64,000 nucleotides of DNA from Streptomyces sp. TSRI0107. GTDB taxonomy: Bacteria > Actinomycetota > Actinomycetes > Streptomycetales > Streptomycetaceae. The DNA lies in the NCBI RefSeq assembly GCF_001905845.1, contig NZ_LIVZ01000007.1, positions 1 through 64,000 on the forward strand. The letters are read 5' to 3'. Numbering within the stretch: position 1 is the stretch's first letter; every line of letters starts with the position of its first letter. The translations under genes were made by a program, and so were the position numbers. This document shows positions 45,172 to 52,942 of the stretch, piece after piece. The notes under the pieces are model-generated. The model ran no database searches. It was not told the DNA's origin and saw only the letters and a list, made by a program, of their open reading frames with translations.

Positions 45172-45815
45172 GGGTGCTGCCCGTCGGGGCCACCGCGCTG
45201 CTCGTCGAGGTGGCCTCCGGTGAGGAGGCGCAGGCCCTCCACGCGGAGCTGCTGCGCCGCCGCGCGGAGGGCTCGCTGGCGGTGCGGGAGATCGTGCCCG
45301 CCGCGCGGACCGTCCTTCTCGACGGGCTGACCGACCCCGGCCGGCTGGCCGCCGAGCTCGCCGCCGCCGACGTACCGCCCGCGCCGCCGCGCCCCGGGGC
45401 GGTCGTCGACATCCCGGTGCGCTACGACGGCCCCGACCTGGCCGACGTCGCCGCCCACTGGGGCGTGTCCGCACAGGAGGTGGCCCGCATCCACGCCGGG
45501 ACCGAGTTCCGGGTCGCCTTCTGCGGGTTCGCCCCCGGCTTCGGCTACCTCACCGGACTGCCGCCGCGCTACGACGTCCCGCGCCGGGCCACGCCGCGCA
45601 CCGCGGTGCCGGCCGGGGCGGTGGCGCTGGCGGGCCCGTACACCGGCGTCTACCCGAGGTCGTCGCCCGGCGGCTGGCAGCTCATCGGCAGCACGGAGGC
45701 GGTGCTGTGGGACCACGCGCGCGTACCGGCCGCGCTGCTCGCACCGGGCACGCGGGTGCGTTTCGTCCCGGCGGGGACGGGTGCGGGGGCGAGGGCGGGG
45801 GCGGTGGCGACATGA
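45168..45815 (+). CDS. pxpB: 5-oxoprolinase subunit B (KipI family)
   Basis: A 215-residue KipI-like subunit with AHWGVSAQEVARIHAGTEFR, FCGFAPGFGYLTGLPP and SPGGWQLIGST motifs. Together with PxpC it forms the allophanate-hydrolase-like pair that phosphorylates and opens the 5-oxoproline ring. It overlaps both neighbours by 4 bp. Confidence 0.93.
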   Translation: MRVLPVGATALLVEVASGEEAQALHAELLRRRAEGSLAVREIVPAARTVLLDGLTDPGRLAAELAAADVPPAPPRPGAVVDIPVRYDGPDLADVAAHWGVSAQEVARIHAGTEFRVAFCGFAPGFGYLTGLPPRYDVPRRATPRTAVPAGAVALAGPYTGVYPRSSPGGWQLIGSTEAVLWDHARVPAALLAPGTRVRFVPAGTGAGARAGAVAT

Positions 45816-46681
45816 CGGACCGCGCACTCGCCGTCGTACGGGCCGGAGCGCTGACCACCGTCCAGGACCTCGGGCGCCCAGGCCACGCCCACCTCGGCGT
45901 GCCGCGCTCCGGGGCGCTGGACGCCCCCGCGGCAGCCCTGGTCAACCGGCTGGTCGGCAATCCGCCGGAGGCGGCCGTCCTGGAGACGACCCTCACCGGC
46001 TGCGCTGTCCGGCCGCGCTCGGCCGTCACCGTGGCGGTCGGTGGTGCCCCCTGCGCGGTGACCGTGGACGGCCGGCCCGCCGCCTGGGGCGCCCCCGTAC
46101 GGGTGCCCGCCGGGGCGCTCCTGGACGTGGGCGCGGCGCGGGCCGGCCTGCGGAGCTACGTCGCCGTCTCCGGGGGCGTGGCCGTCGAACCGGTGCTCGG
46201 CAGCCGCTCCACGGACCTGCTGTCGGGGCTGGGCCCGGCGCCGCTCACCGACGGCGCCGTGCTGCCGCTCGGCGCGCCGGGCGAGCCGCACGCGCGCGTG
46301 GACGCCGCTCCGCAGCCCGCGCCGCCCTCCGAGCTGGTCCTGCGGGTCACCTTCGGGCCCCGCGACGACTGGTTCACGCCGGAGGCGCTGCGCGCGTTCA
46401 CGTCCCGTCCCTACCGGGTGTCCGCGGCGAGCAACCGCATCGGGCTGCGCACGGAGGGCCCCGCCCTGGCGCGGGCCCTCACGGGTGAGCTGCCCAGCGA
46501 GGGCATGGTGCTGGGCGCGGTCCAGGTGCCCCCGGACGGCCGCCCGGTCGTCTTCCTGGCCGACCACCCGACCACGGGCGGCTACCCGGTGATCGCGGTC
46601 GTCCGTCCCACCGACCTCGCGCCGGCAGCCCAGGCGGTCCCCGGCACCCCGGTCCGTTTCGTGGCGGTACGCCGCCGCTGA
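45812..46681 (+). CDS. pxpC: 5-oxoprolinase subunit C (biotin-dependent carboxyltransferase-like family)
   Basis: A 289-residue KipA-type subunit: VQDLGRPGHAHLGVPRSGAL, RSYVAVSGGV, NRIGLRTEGPAL, SEGMVLGAVQVPPDGRPVVF and DHPTTGGYPVIAVV are all family hallmarks. Last gene of the operon, overlapping pxpB (ATGA). A tandem-repeat region follows. Confidence 0.93.
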   Translation: MTDRALAVVRAGALTTVQDLGRPGHAHLGVPRSGALDAPAAALVNRLVGNPPEAAVLETTLTGCAVRPRSAVTVAVGGAPCAVTVDGRPAAWGAPVRVPAGALLDVGAARAGLRSYVAVSGGVAVEPVLGSRSTDLLSGLGPAPLTDGAVLPLGAPGEPHARVDAAPQPAPPSELVLRVTFGPRDDWFTPEALRAFTSRPYRVSAASNRIGLRTEGPALARALTGELPSEGMVLGAVQVPPDGRPVVFLADHPTTGGYPVIAVVRPTDLAPAAQAVPGTPVRFVAVRRR

Positions 46682-46711
46682 CGGGCCCGGGGCGGCACGG
46701 CCGCTGCACGG

Positions 46712-46825
46712 CGGAACACCGCCACCGACAGGCCCAGGACGACCCGACCGCTCCACGACGGAACACCGCCACCGACAGGCCCAGGACGACCCGACCGCTC
46801 CACGACGGCACACCGCCACCCACGG
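46712..46825. repeat. 47-bp tandem repeat, about 2.4 copies
   Basis: The unit starting CGGAACACCGCCACCGACAG occurs at 46712 and 46759 essentially unchanged, and a partial third copy begins at 46806. It fills the gap between the convergent pxpC and SGNH hydrolase genes. Confidence 0.85.
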
Positions 46826-46848
46826 CCCCGGACCCGCCCAGGGCACCC

Positions 46849-47697
46849 CTACGCCGCGCCCGTCCGTCCCACCACCGGCAGCGCGGCCAGTGCCGTCGAC
46901 ACCGCCTGGGTCGCGCGCAGGTCGAGGCGGGCGCTGGTGCCGCGGGCGTCGTGGTGGAGCTCGTCGGCGGCGAGCCGCAGCAGTTGGGGCAGCAGGTCGG
47001 TGCACCGGCGGGCCACCCAGCCGGTGCCCGCGGTGGCCAGCCACCACAGTGCGGCTCCTCGGGTCGGCGCCGGCGAGGCGGGCTCCGGCGAGGGGGCCGG
47101 GCCGGTCGCGAGGCCCGCCCCGGCCAGCAGCGCGTGGAAGCGGACCGCCAGCTGCCGGTGGCCCCTCTCTCCGGGGTGCAGCCGGTCCGCGCTCCACATC
47201 GCCCGGTCGCCGAGCCAGGCGTCCTCGCAGGCGTGCAGGTGCACGGCGCCGTAGCGCTCGGAGAGGGCGTGGACCACGGTGTTGACCGCCCGCTGGCGCC
47301 GGGCGAGGGGGCGGGCGAGCGCCCCGGGCAGCCGCAGCATGGCGCCGGGGTCGGGCAGACAGGCGGTGAGCAGGACCGCGCCCTGCGCGGTGAACGCCGC
47401 GTACACCGCGTCGAGCCGCGCGGCGACCGCGTGGATGTCGAAGGTGCGGCGCAGGGTGTCGTTGACCCCGACGACGACGGACACCAGGTCCGGGCGCAGG
47501 GCCAGCCCGGCGGGCAGCTGGGTCTCCAGCACGTCCCTGGTCTGCGCCCCGCTGACCGCGAGGTTGGTGAACCGGACCGGCTCGGGGGCGAGGCCGGGGG
47601 CGAGCAGCGCGGCCCAGCCGCGCCACCCGCCGGCCACGGGATCGCCCACCCCTTCGGTCAGCGAGTCGCCGAGCGCGACGAACCGCGGGGGTCTCAT
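46849..47697 (-). CDS. SGNH/GDSL hydrolase
   Basis: Serine esterase/lipase-like protein of 282 residues without a signal peptide. Block I is FVALGDSLTEGVGDP, block III is VGVNDTLR with the catalytic asparagine, and block V is ADRLHPGERGH with the Asp-His pair. Substrate unknown. The ATG overlaps the stop of the upstream glycosyltransferase, so the three minus-strand genes form one operon. Confidence 0.92.
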   Translation of the reverse strand: MRPPRFVALGDSLTEGVGDPVAGGWRGWAALLAPGLAPEPVRFTNLAVSGAQTRDVLETQLPAGLALRPDLVSVVVGVNDTLRRTFDIHAVAARLDAVYAAFTAQGAVLLTACLPDPGAMLRLPGALARPLARRQRAVNTVVHALSERYGAVHLHACEDAWLGDRAMWSADRLHPGERGHRQLAVRFHALLAGAGLATGPAPSPEPASPAPTRGAALWWLATAGTGWVARRCTDLLPQLLRLAADELHHDARGTSARLDLRATQAVSTALAALPVVGRTGAA

Positions 47698-48965
47698 CCG
47701 ACGCCCTCCGCGACTCCGGCGGCCTCCGCGACTCCGGCGCCCTCGGCGACTTCGACGCCCTGCCCGACTCCGGCGCCCCGCCCGACTCCGGCGCCCTCCC
47801 CGACTCCGGCGCCCTCCTCGGCGAAGGCACCGCTCAAAACCGTCGTGTCGTGCGCGGCGAGGAACGCCTCCACCGCGGTGCCCCAGCCGAAGCACTCCGC
47901 ACGCGCGCGTGCCGCGTCGCGCCGCTCCCGCACGGGTCGCTCCAGCAGCGCCTCCACGGCGTCCGCGAAGCCCTCCCCGGTGTCCGCCGCTACGGCCCCG
48001 GCGGATCCGACGACCTCCGGCAGGGCGGAGGACGCGCTCACCGCGACGGGCGTCCCGCAGGCCATGGCCTCCAGCGCGGCCAGCCCGAACGTCTCCGCGG
48101 GCCCGGGCGCCAGGCAGACGTCGGCGCCGGCCTGGAGCGCCCCGAGCAGCCCTCGGTCGAGGACGTGCCCGAGGAAGGTGACCGGCAGCTCCCTTTCACG
48201 CGCCCGCTGTTCGAGCCGTCCGCGCAGCGGCCCGTCCCCGGCGACCACGAGCACCGCCCGCCTGCCCCGCCGGCGCAGCTCGGCGAGGGCGTCCAGCGCG
48301 GTCCCGGGCCGCTTCTCCACGGACAGCCGGGAGCACATCACCAGCAGTTCCTCGTCCACGCGTGCGTGGCGGCCGCGTATCTCCGGGTCCCGCAGCGAGG
48401 GGTGCCGGTGCGTCAGATCGACGCCGAGAGGGGCCCGTACGACGTTGCGGGCCCCGATGCGCACGAACTCCCGCTCGGCGAACTCGGTGGTGCACACGAC
48501 CTTGGAGTAGGTGTGCGCGGTCCGCGTGTTGAGCGCGTCGGCGGCGCGCCGGGCCGCCCCTTCGGGCAGGCCCCAGGTACGCAGCACCCCGTCGGCGGTC
48601 TCGTGGGACACCATCACGGCGGGCACCCGCGCGCGCCGCGCCCACCGGCCGGTCCACCGCAGCGTGGTGCGGTCGGAGACCTCCAGGCGGTCGGGCGCCA
48701 GGTCCTCCAGGAGGGCGGCGACGCGGCGTCGGTCGGTAAGGACGCGGTAGCCGCCGGTGCCCGGCAGCAGCGGTCCGGGCAGGGTGATGACCCGGCCCTG
48801 CTCGGTGTCCTCGTCGGTGTGCCGTTCGCCGGGCACGATCAGGACAGGTTCGTGGCCGGCCGCCCGGTAGCCCTTGCCAAGTTCGCGCAGCGCGGTGCGC
48901 AGGCCGCCGGACGCGGGGGCGACGAAGTTGGCCAGCCGGACGATCCGCAGCGGGGTGCCGGTCAT
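47694..48965 (-). CDS. GT4-family glycosyltransferase
   Basis: A 423-residue GT-B glycosyltransferase. The N-terminal domain opens with LRIVRLANFVAPASGGLRTA. The C-terminal nucleotide-sugar domain has VMCSRLSVEKRPGTALDAL, VVAGDGPLRGRLEQ and the EX7E segment ETFGLAALEAMACGTPV. The last 40 residues are a Gly/Val/Glu repeat (GAGVGEGAGVGRGAGVGQG) coded by a degenerate 18-bp repeat. Acceptor unknown; paired with a second GT4 gene it may build a glycolipid. The start overlaps the next gene upstream (ATGA). Confidence 0.9.
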   Translation of the reverse strand: MTGTPLRIVRLANFVAPASGGLRTALRELGKGYRAAGHEPVLIVPGERHTDEDTEQGRVITLPGPLLPGTGGYRVLTDRRRVAALLEDLAPDRLEVSDRTTLRWTGRWARRARVPAVMVSHETADGVLRTWGLPEGAARRAADALNTRTAHTYSKVVCTTEFAEREFVRIGARNVVRAPLGVDLTHRHPSLRDPEIRGRHARVDEELLVMCSRLSVEKRPGTALDALAELRRRGRRAVLVVAGDGPLRGRLEQRARERELPVTFLGHVLDRGLLGALQAGADVCLAPGPAETFGLAALEAMACGTPVAVSASSALPEVVGSAGAVAADTGEGFADAVEALLERPVRERRDAARARAECFGWGTAVEAFLAAHDTTVLSGAFAEEGAGVGEGAGVGRGAGVGQGVEVAEGAGVAEAAGVAEGVG

Positions 48966-50089
48966 GCCGCCAGCACCGCCTTCCGCGCGGCGAGCACGTC
49001 CTCGTAGTGCTCGATGAGCCGGTCCCCGACGGCCGCCCAGGTGCGGTCCTCGACGGTCGCCCGCGCGGCGGCGCCGTACGCGGCGCGCCGCACCGGGTCG
49101 GCGGCGAGGGACGCCACGGCGTCCCGTACGGCGTCCGCGTCGCGTGGCGGGACCAGCAGCCCGGTGCGGCCGTGGTCCACCAGGTCGAGCGGGCCGCCGG
49201 CGGCGGGCGCGACGACGGGCACCCCGCTGGCCATGGCCTCCTGCACGGTCTGGCAGAAGGTCTCGAAGGGGCCGGTGTGCGCGAAGACGTCGAGCGAGGC
49301 GAAGATCCGGGCGAGGTCGTCGCCGGTGCGGCGGCCGAGGAAGGCCGCGCCGGGCAGCGCCTCCTCCAGGCCGGGCCGGCTGGGGCCGTCGCCGACGACA
49401 ACGACCCGCACGCCGGGCAGCCCGCAGACACCGGCGAGCAGTTCGACCTGCTTCTCGGGGGCGAGCCGCCCGACGTAGCCGACGATCAGCTCGCCGCCGG
49501 GGGCGAGTTCGCAGCGCAGCGCCTCGTCCCGGTGGCCGGGCCGGAAGCGCACGGTGTCCACACCGCGCGGCCACAGCTCCACGCGGGGCACGCCGTGTGC
49601 CTCCAGGTCGCGCAGGGAGGCGGTGGACGGCGCGAGGGTGCGGTCGGCGGCCGCGTGCACGGAGCGGATGCGCCGCCAGGCGGCGGCCTCGCCGGCGCCC
49701 ATGTAGGTGCGGGCGTATCCGGCCAGGTCGGTCTGGTAGACGGCCAGGGCGGGGACGCCGAGCCGGGCGGCGGCGGCCATGCCTCGGACGCCGAGCACGA
49801 AGGGGCTGGCGAGGTGGACGATGTCCGCGCGGTGGTCGACGAGTGCGGCGGCGAGGCGGCGGCTGGGCAGGGCGACGCGGACCTGGGGGTAGCCCGGGAG
49901 CGGGAGGGAGGGGACGTGGACGACGGGGCACGGCGCGAGGGCGTCGGGCCGCTGTCCGGGAGCGGGGGCCGGGGCGACGACGATGGGTGCGTGACCGCGA
50001 TCGACGAGGTGCCGGGCGGTCTGGAGCGCGCAGTGGGCCACGCCGTTCACATCGGGGGGAAAGGATTCGGTCACGATGACGACACGCAT
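48962..50089 (-). CDS. GT4-family glycosyltransferase (MgtA-like mannosyltransferase)
   Basis: A 375-residue GT4 enzyme beginning VVIVTESFPPDVNGVAHCAL, typical of GDP-mannose-dependent alpha-mannosyltransferases of the MgtA/PimB' group in actinobacteria. It has VGYVGRLAPEKQVELLAGV, VVVGDGPSRPGLEEAL and the donor-site segment ETFCQTVQEAMASGVPVVAP. A membrane glycolipid acceptor is likely by family. First gene of the three-gene operon; no clear ribosome site precedes the ATG. Confidence 0.9.
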   Translation of the reverse strand: MRVVIVTESFPPDVNGVAHCALQTARHLVDRGHAPIVVAPAPAPGQRPDALAPCPVVHVPSLPLPGYPQVRVALPSRRLAAALVDHRADIVHLASPFVLGVRGMAAAARLGVPALAVYQTDLAGYARTYMGAGEAAAWRRIRSVHAAADRTLAPSTASLRDLEAHGVPRVELWPRGVDTVRFRPGHRDEALRCELAPGGELIVGYVGRLAPEKQVELLAGVCGLPGVRVVVVGDGPSRPGLEEALPGAAFLGRRTGDDLARIFASLDVFAHTGPFETFCQTVQEAMASGVPVVAPAAGGPLDLVDHGRTGLLVPPRDADAVRDAVASLAADPVRRAAYGAAARATVEDRTWAAVGDRLIEHYEDVLAARKAVLAA

Positions 50090-50313
50090 AGGGGTGTTGT
50101 CGCCGCGCTGGACGTGGCCGCGTCAACGTGGATCTTTCCGGCCGAGGAACGTCCCATGAGCGTTGGCACCCGCACCCGGGCGGGTCAGACCGCGGCCATG
50201 CGGGGCTGACCCCCGGGTCACCCCGTGTTCACACGAGGGGGCGCACCGGCCCTGCCCGGGGTCGGGTGTCGTCCGCCTGGGGTCGTGCCGTCCGGCGCGC
50301 GCCGGACCTCGGT

Positions 50314-51732
50314 TCACACGGCGGGCGCGTCCGGTCCGATGCGGCTGCGTACGGCCGTCTGGACCTCGGCCTCCTCGGCCGGGTCGGCGGCGAGCCGGCG
50401 CAGTTGCTCCACGACCCGGGTGTCACCGGTCTCGGCGTGCCGGGCGGCGAGTTCGCGGGTGGTCTCCTCGCAGTCCCACAGGCACTCGACGGCGAATCCG
50501 GCGGGGAAGGAGGGGTCGGTGGCGGCGAGCGCGCGGGCGGCGCGGCCGCGGAGGTGGGAGGAGGCGGTCTCCCGGTAGATATGGCGCAGGACCGGGGCCG
50601 CGCAGCCGATGCCGAGGCGTCCGGCGCCGTCGACGAGGGTCCACAGGGTCGGCGCGTCGGGGCCCTCGCCCCGGATCGCCTCGCGCAGGGCACCGAGGAC
50701 CAGGTCGCAGTCCTGGGCTCCGCCCCGGCAGGCGAGCACCCGGCCGGCGGCGGCGCCCAGCTGATCGGGCCGGCGGGCCCAGCCGCGCGCCCGGTCCACG
50801 GCGGCGACGCTGCTCATGCGTTCGAAGGCGTCCACGGCGGCGTCCACGACGGCCGGGGAGCCGGTGCTCACGGCGGCCTCGATCAGATCGAGGGCGTCGG
50901 GATCGCCGCTGTCGGCGAGGTACCGCAGCGCGGTGCTGCGGGCGCCGTCCGTGCCCTCCTTGGCCGCCTGCACGATCTCGGGCCGGTCCTCGGGGCCGGC
51001 GACGGCGACCAGGCAGCGGGCGGCCGGTACATGGAGGGCGGCGCCGCGTTCGAGGCCCTGCTGAGCCCATTCGAACACCGCTCGCACGCTCCAGCCCGGG
51101 CGTGGCCCGGTGGGCCGCATCTGCCGCTGCCAGCGGTCGAAGCAGCCGGTCTCCTGGGCGGCGCGCACCCGCGCGGAGATCCATTCGCGGGGGTCCTCGG
51201 CCCACAGCCGCCAGGGCCGGGGTTCGAAGGAGTCCCGTACGGCGGCGGCCAGCTCGGCGTCGCCCTCGGGGTCGGCGGGGAAGCGCGCGAGGACGGGGGC
51301 GGCGAGGCCGCGCAGGGCGGCGTCGTCGTCGCGCAGGGCGAGTTCGTCCAGGGCCCATGCCCAGTTGGTGCCGTGGGCGGCGTACCTGCGCAGCAGTTCC
51401 AGGGCGTCCCGCCTGCCGTAGGAGGCGAGGTGGCCGAGGACGGCCAGGGCGAGCCCGGTGCGCGACTCGTCGCCGTCGAGGATGTCCTCGGGGTCGAAGA
51501 GATGCGCCTCGATGGCGTCCAGCTCGCCGTTCAGGTCCAGGTAGAGACGGGCGTAGTAAAGGGAGCGGTTCTCCACCTGCCAGTCGTGGCGGGGGTCGCG
51601 GAGCACGCAGTGGTTCAGGGCCGTCAGGGCCTCGTCACGGGGGGCGGTGAGCGCGTGGAGCGTACCGTCGCCGCGGCCCCGCTGGAGCAGGCCGAGCAGC
51701 GTACCGCTGGGCGCTATGACCGGATCGAACAT
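50314..51732 (-). CDS. HEAT-repeat-like conserved protein
   Basis: Function not recognised. The 472-residue protein is built of helical repeats of about 35 residues (for example STALRYLADSGDPDALDLIE and VVDAAVDAFERMSSVAAVDR), resembling HEAT/PBS-lyase repeats, and probably serves in protein contacts. The N-terminus (PSGTLLGLLQRGRGDGTLHA) is conserved in Streptomyces homologues as I recall. The ATG at 51732 is preferred; a GTG five codons upstream lacks a ribosome site. Confidence 0.8.
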   Translation of the reverse strand: MFDPVIAPSGTLLGLLQRGRGDGTLHALTAPRDEALTALNHCVLRDPRHDWQVENRSLYYARLYLDLNGELDAIEAHLFDPEDILDGDESRTGLALAVLGHLASYGRRDALELLRRYAAHGTNWAWALDELALRDDDAALRGLAAPVLARFPADPEGDAELAAAVRDSFEPRPWRLWAEDPREWISARVRAAQETGCFDRWQRQMRPTGPRPGWSVRAVFEWAQQGLERGAALHVPAARCLVAVAGPEDRPEIVQAAKEGTDGARSTALRYLADSGDPDALDLIEAAVSTGSPAVVDAAVDAFERMSSVAAVDRARGWARRPDQLGAAAGRVLACRGGAQDCDLVLGALREAIRGEGPDAPTLWTLVDGAGRLGIGCAAPVLRHIYRETASSHLRGRAARALAATDPSFPAGFAVECLWDCEETTRELAARHAETGDTRVVEQLRRLAADPAEEAEVQTAVRSRIGPDAPAV

Positions 51733-52056
51733 GGGAAACAGCCTCACATCAAGCGTCGACGCAACCGGGAAACGTGCACTACCTGGCCGCGTGACAACAC
51801 GTCGGGGCGCCCGCCGTCTCTAGCTTGCTGTAGACCATCTTCCTCTGCCTCTCGTCGGTGGCCCATGCGGACCGCATCACGGCCCGCGCGGTGCGGCAAC
51901 ACCTGCCCAGCCATCGCGTCCGTGAATCACGACGTCATGATGACTCGGCAGTTCTCGATGCCGCGACCGAAATTTCCGGCGGCCCCGTACCGCCTCCCCC
52001 GTGGTCGTTGTCTTCCCTGGTCGGAACGTGCGTTTTACCTGATCAGGCGCTGTGAA
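51733..52056. other. Intergenic region upstream of the HEAT-like gene
   Basis: About 320 bases of somewhat lower GC. A 65-codon plus-strand frame (51858-52055, GTG start) is present but has no ribosome site or recognisable product, and I do not call it. The segment TCTCTAGCTTGCTGTAGACC at 51817-51836 contains promoter-like hexamers, none convincing. Confidence 0.35.
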
Positions 52057-52449
52057 TCAATCCGCGCCGAACAGCTTCAGCAGCTCGGCCTTGCCGAACA
52101 TCCGGGCGGTGTCGACGGCTGAGGGCGTGCCGGCGGAAGGGTTGGCTCCGCCTTCCAGCAGTGCCCTGATGACCGCTTCCTCGCCCTTGAAGACCGCCCC
52201 GGCGAGCGGTGTCTGGCCTCGGTCGTTGACATGGTCGGCCTCGGCGCCCCGGGCGAGCAGCGCCCGTACGGTCTCGGCGTGGCCGTGATAGGCGGCGAGC
52301 ATCACCAGGGAGTCGCCGCGGTCGTTCGTGAGGTTGGCCGGAACGCCCGCGTCCACGTACGCCACGAGCGCCTCGGTCTGTCCCTGCCGGGCCAGATCGA
52401 AGATCTTCGTCGCCAGCTCCACGACCTCGGGGTCGGGGGCTTCACTCAT
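52057..52449 (-). CDS. Ankyrin-repeat protein
   Basis: A 130-residue protein of about three ankyrin repeats: VAYVDAGVPANLTNDRGDSL, VMLAAYHGHAETVRALLARG and TPLAGAVFKGEEAVIRALLE. A small cytoplasmic protein-interaction module; partner unknown. The ATG has GAGAGG 12 bp upstream. It is divergent from smeA. Confidence 0.9.
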   Translation of the reverse strand: MSEAPDPEVVELATKIFDLARQGQTEALVAYVDAGVPANLTNDRGDSLVMLAAYHGHAETVRALLARGAEADHVNDRGQTPLAGAVFKGEEAVIRALLEGGANPSAGTPSAVDTARMFGKAELLKLFGAD

Positions 52450-52710
52450 CGGCCGGACCGCCTCTCACTACAACCGTTCAGGTGAATCGCCAGGGTACTG
52501 GCTCCCACGGCACATGACCCGATGTGCCCGAGGTAAAGATCACCACAGACCCGGTCGGGCGCAACCGCGCTGCTCAACCGGCCGAAGACGGCTCGGCCGG
52601 CCGGGGGAAATCCACCGAATTTCACCCAGTTGCACCTTTTATCGTATGGATACATCCTGTGAGCCTGGAAGTACTCATGGTGACTGTCCCCACGAACCAG
52701 GAGATCTCAA

Positions 52711-52905
52711 ATGATCCTGTCCATCTCAGGCGTGGTCCTGCTCGGCGTCATCGTCTTCCTCTTCTTCCGCAAGGACGGCCTCAAGGCCTCGCACTGCCTG
52801 GTCTCCGTCCTGTTCGGCTTCTACCTGGCGAGCACGGCGATCGCCCCCGGCATCAAGGCCGGCGGCGAGAGTCTCGCGAGCCTCCTCGGAGGCCTCAAGT
52901 TCTGA
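52711..52905 (+). CDS. smeA: Small membrane protein SmeA (sporulation)
   Basis: A 64-residue protein with two membrane helices (ISGVVLLGVIVFLFF and LVSVLFGFYLASTAIA) and a glycine-rich C-terminus (GGESLASLLGGLKF). In S. coelicolor SmeA localises to sporulation septa and brings the FtsK-like SffA there; smeA and sffA form one operon switched on in aerial hyphae. The CCAGGAGA ribosome site fixes the ATG. sffA starts 37 bp downstream. Confidence 0.88.
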   Translation: MILSISGVVLLGVIVFLFFRKDGLKASHCLVSVLFGFYLASTAIAPGIKAGGESLASLLGGLKF

Positions 52906-52942
52906 CGTCCGTCCCGCCCGTACGCACCTTCAGGAGACAGCA

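Noticed and set aside
51858..52055. 65-codon plus-strand frame with GTG start
   Set aside because: No ribosome site, no recognisable homologue, and composition like non-coding neighbours.
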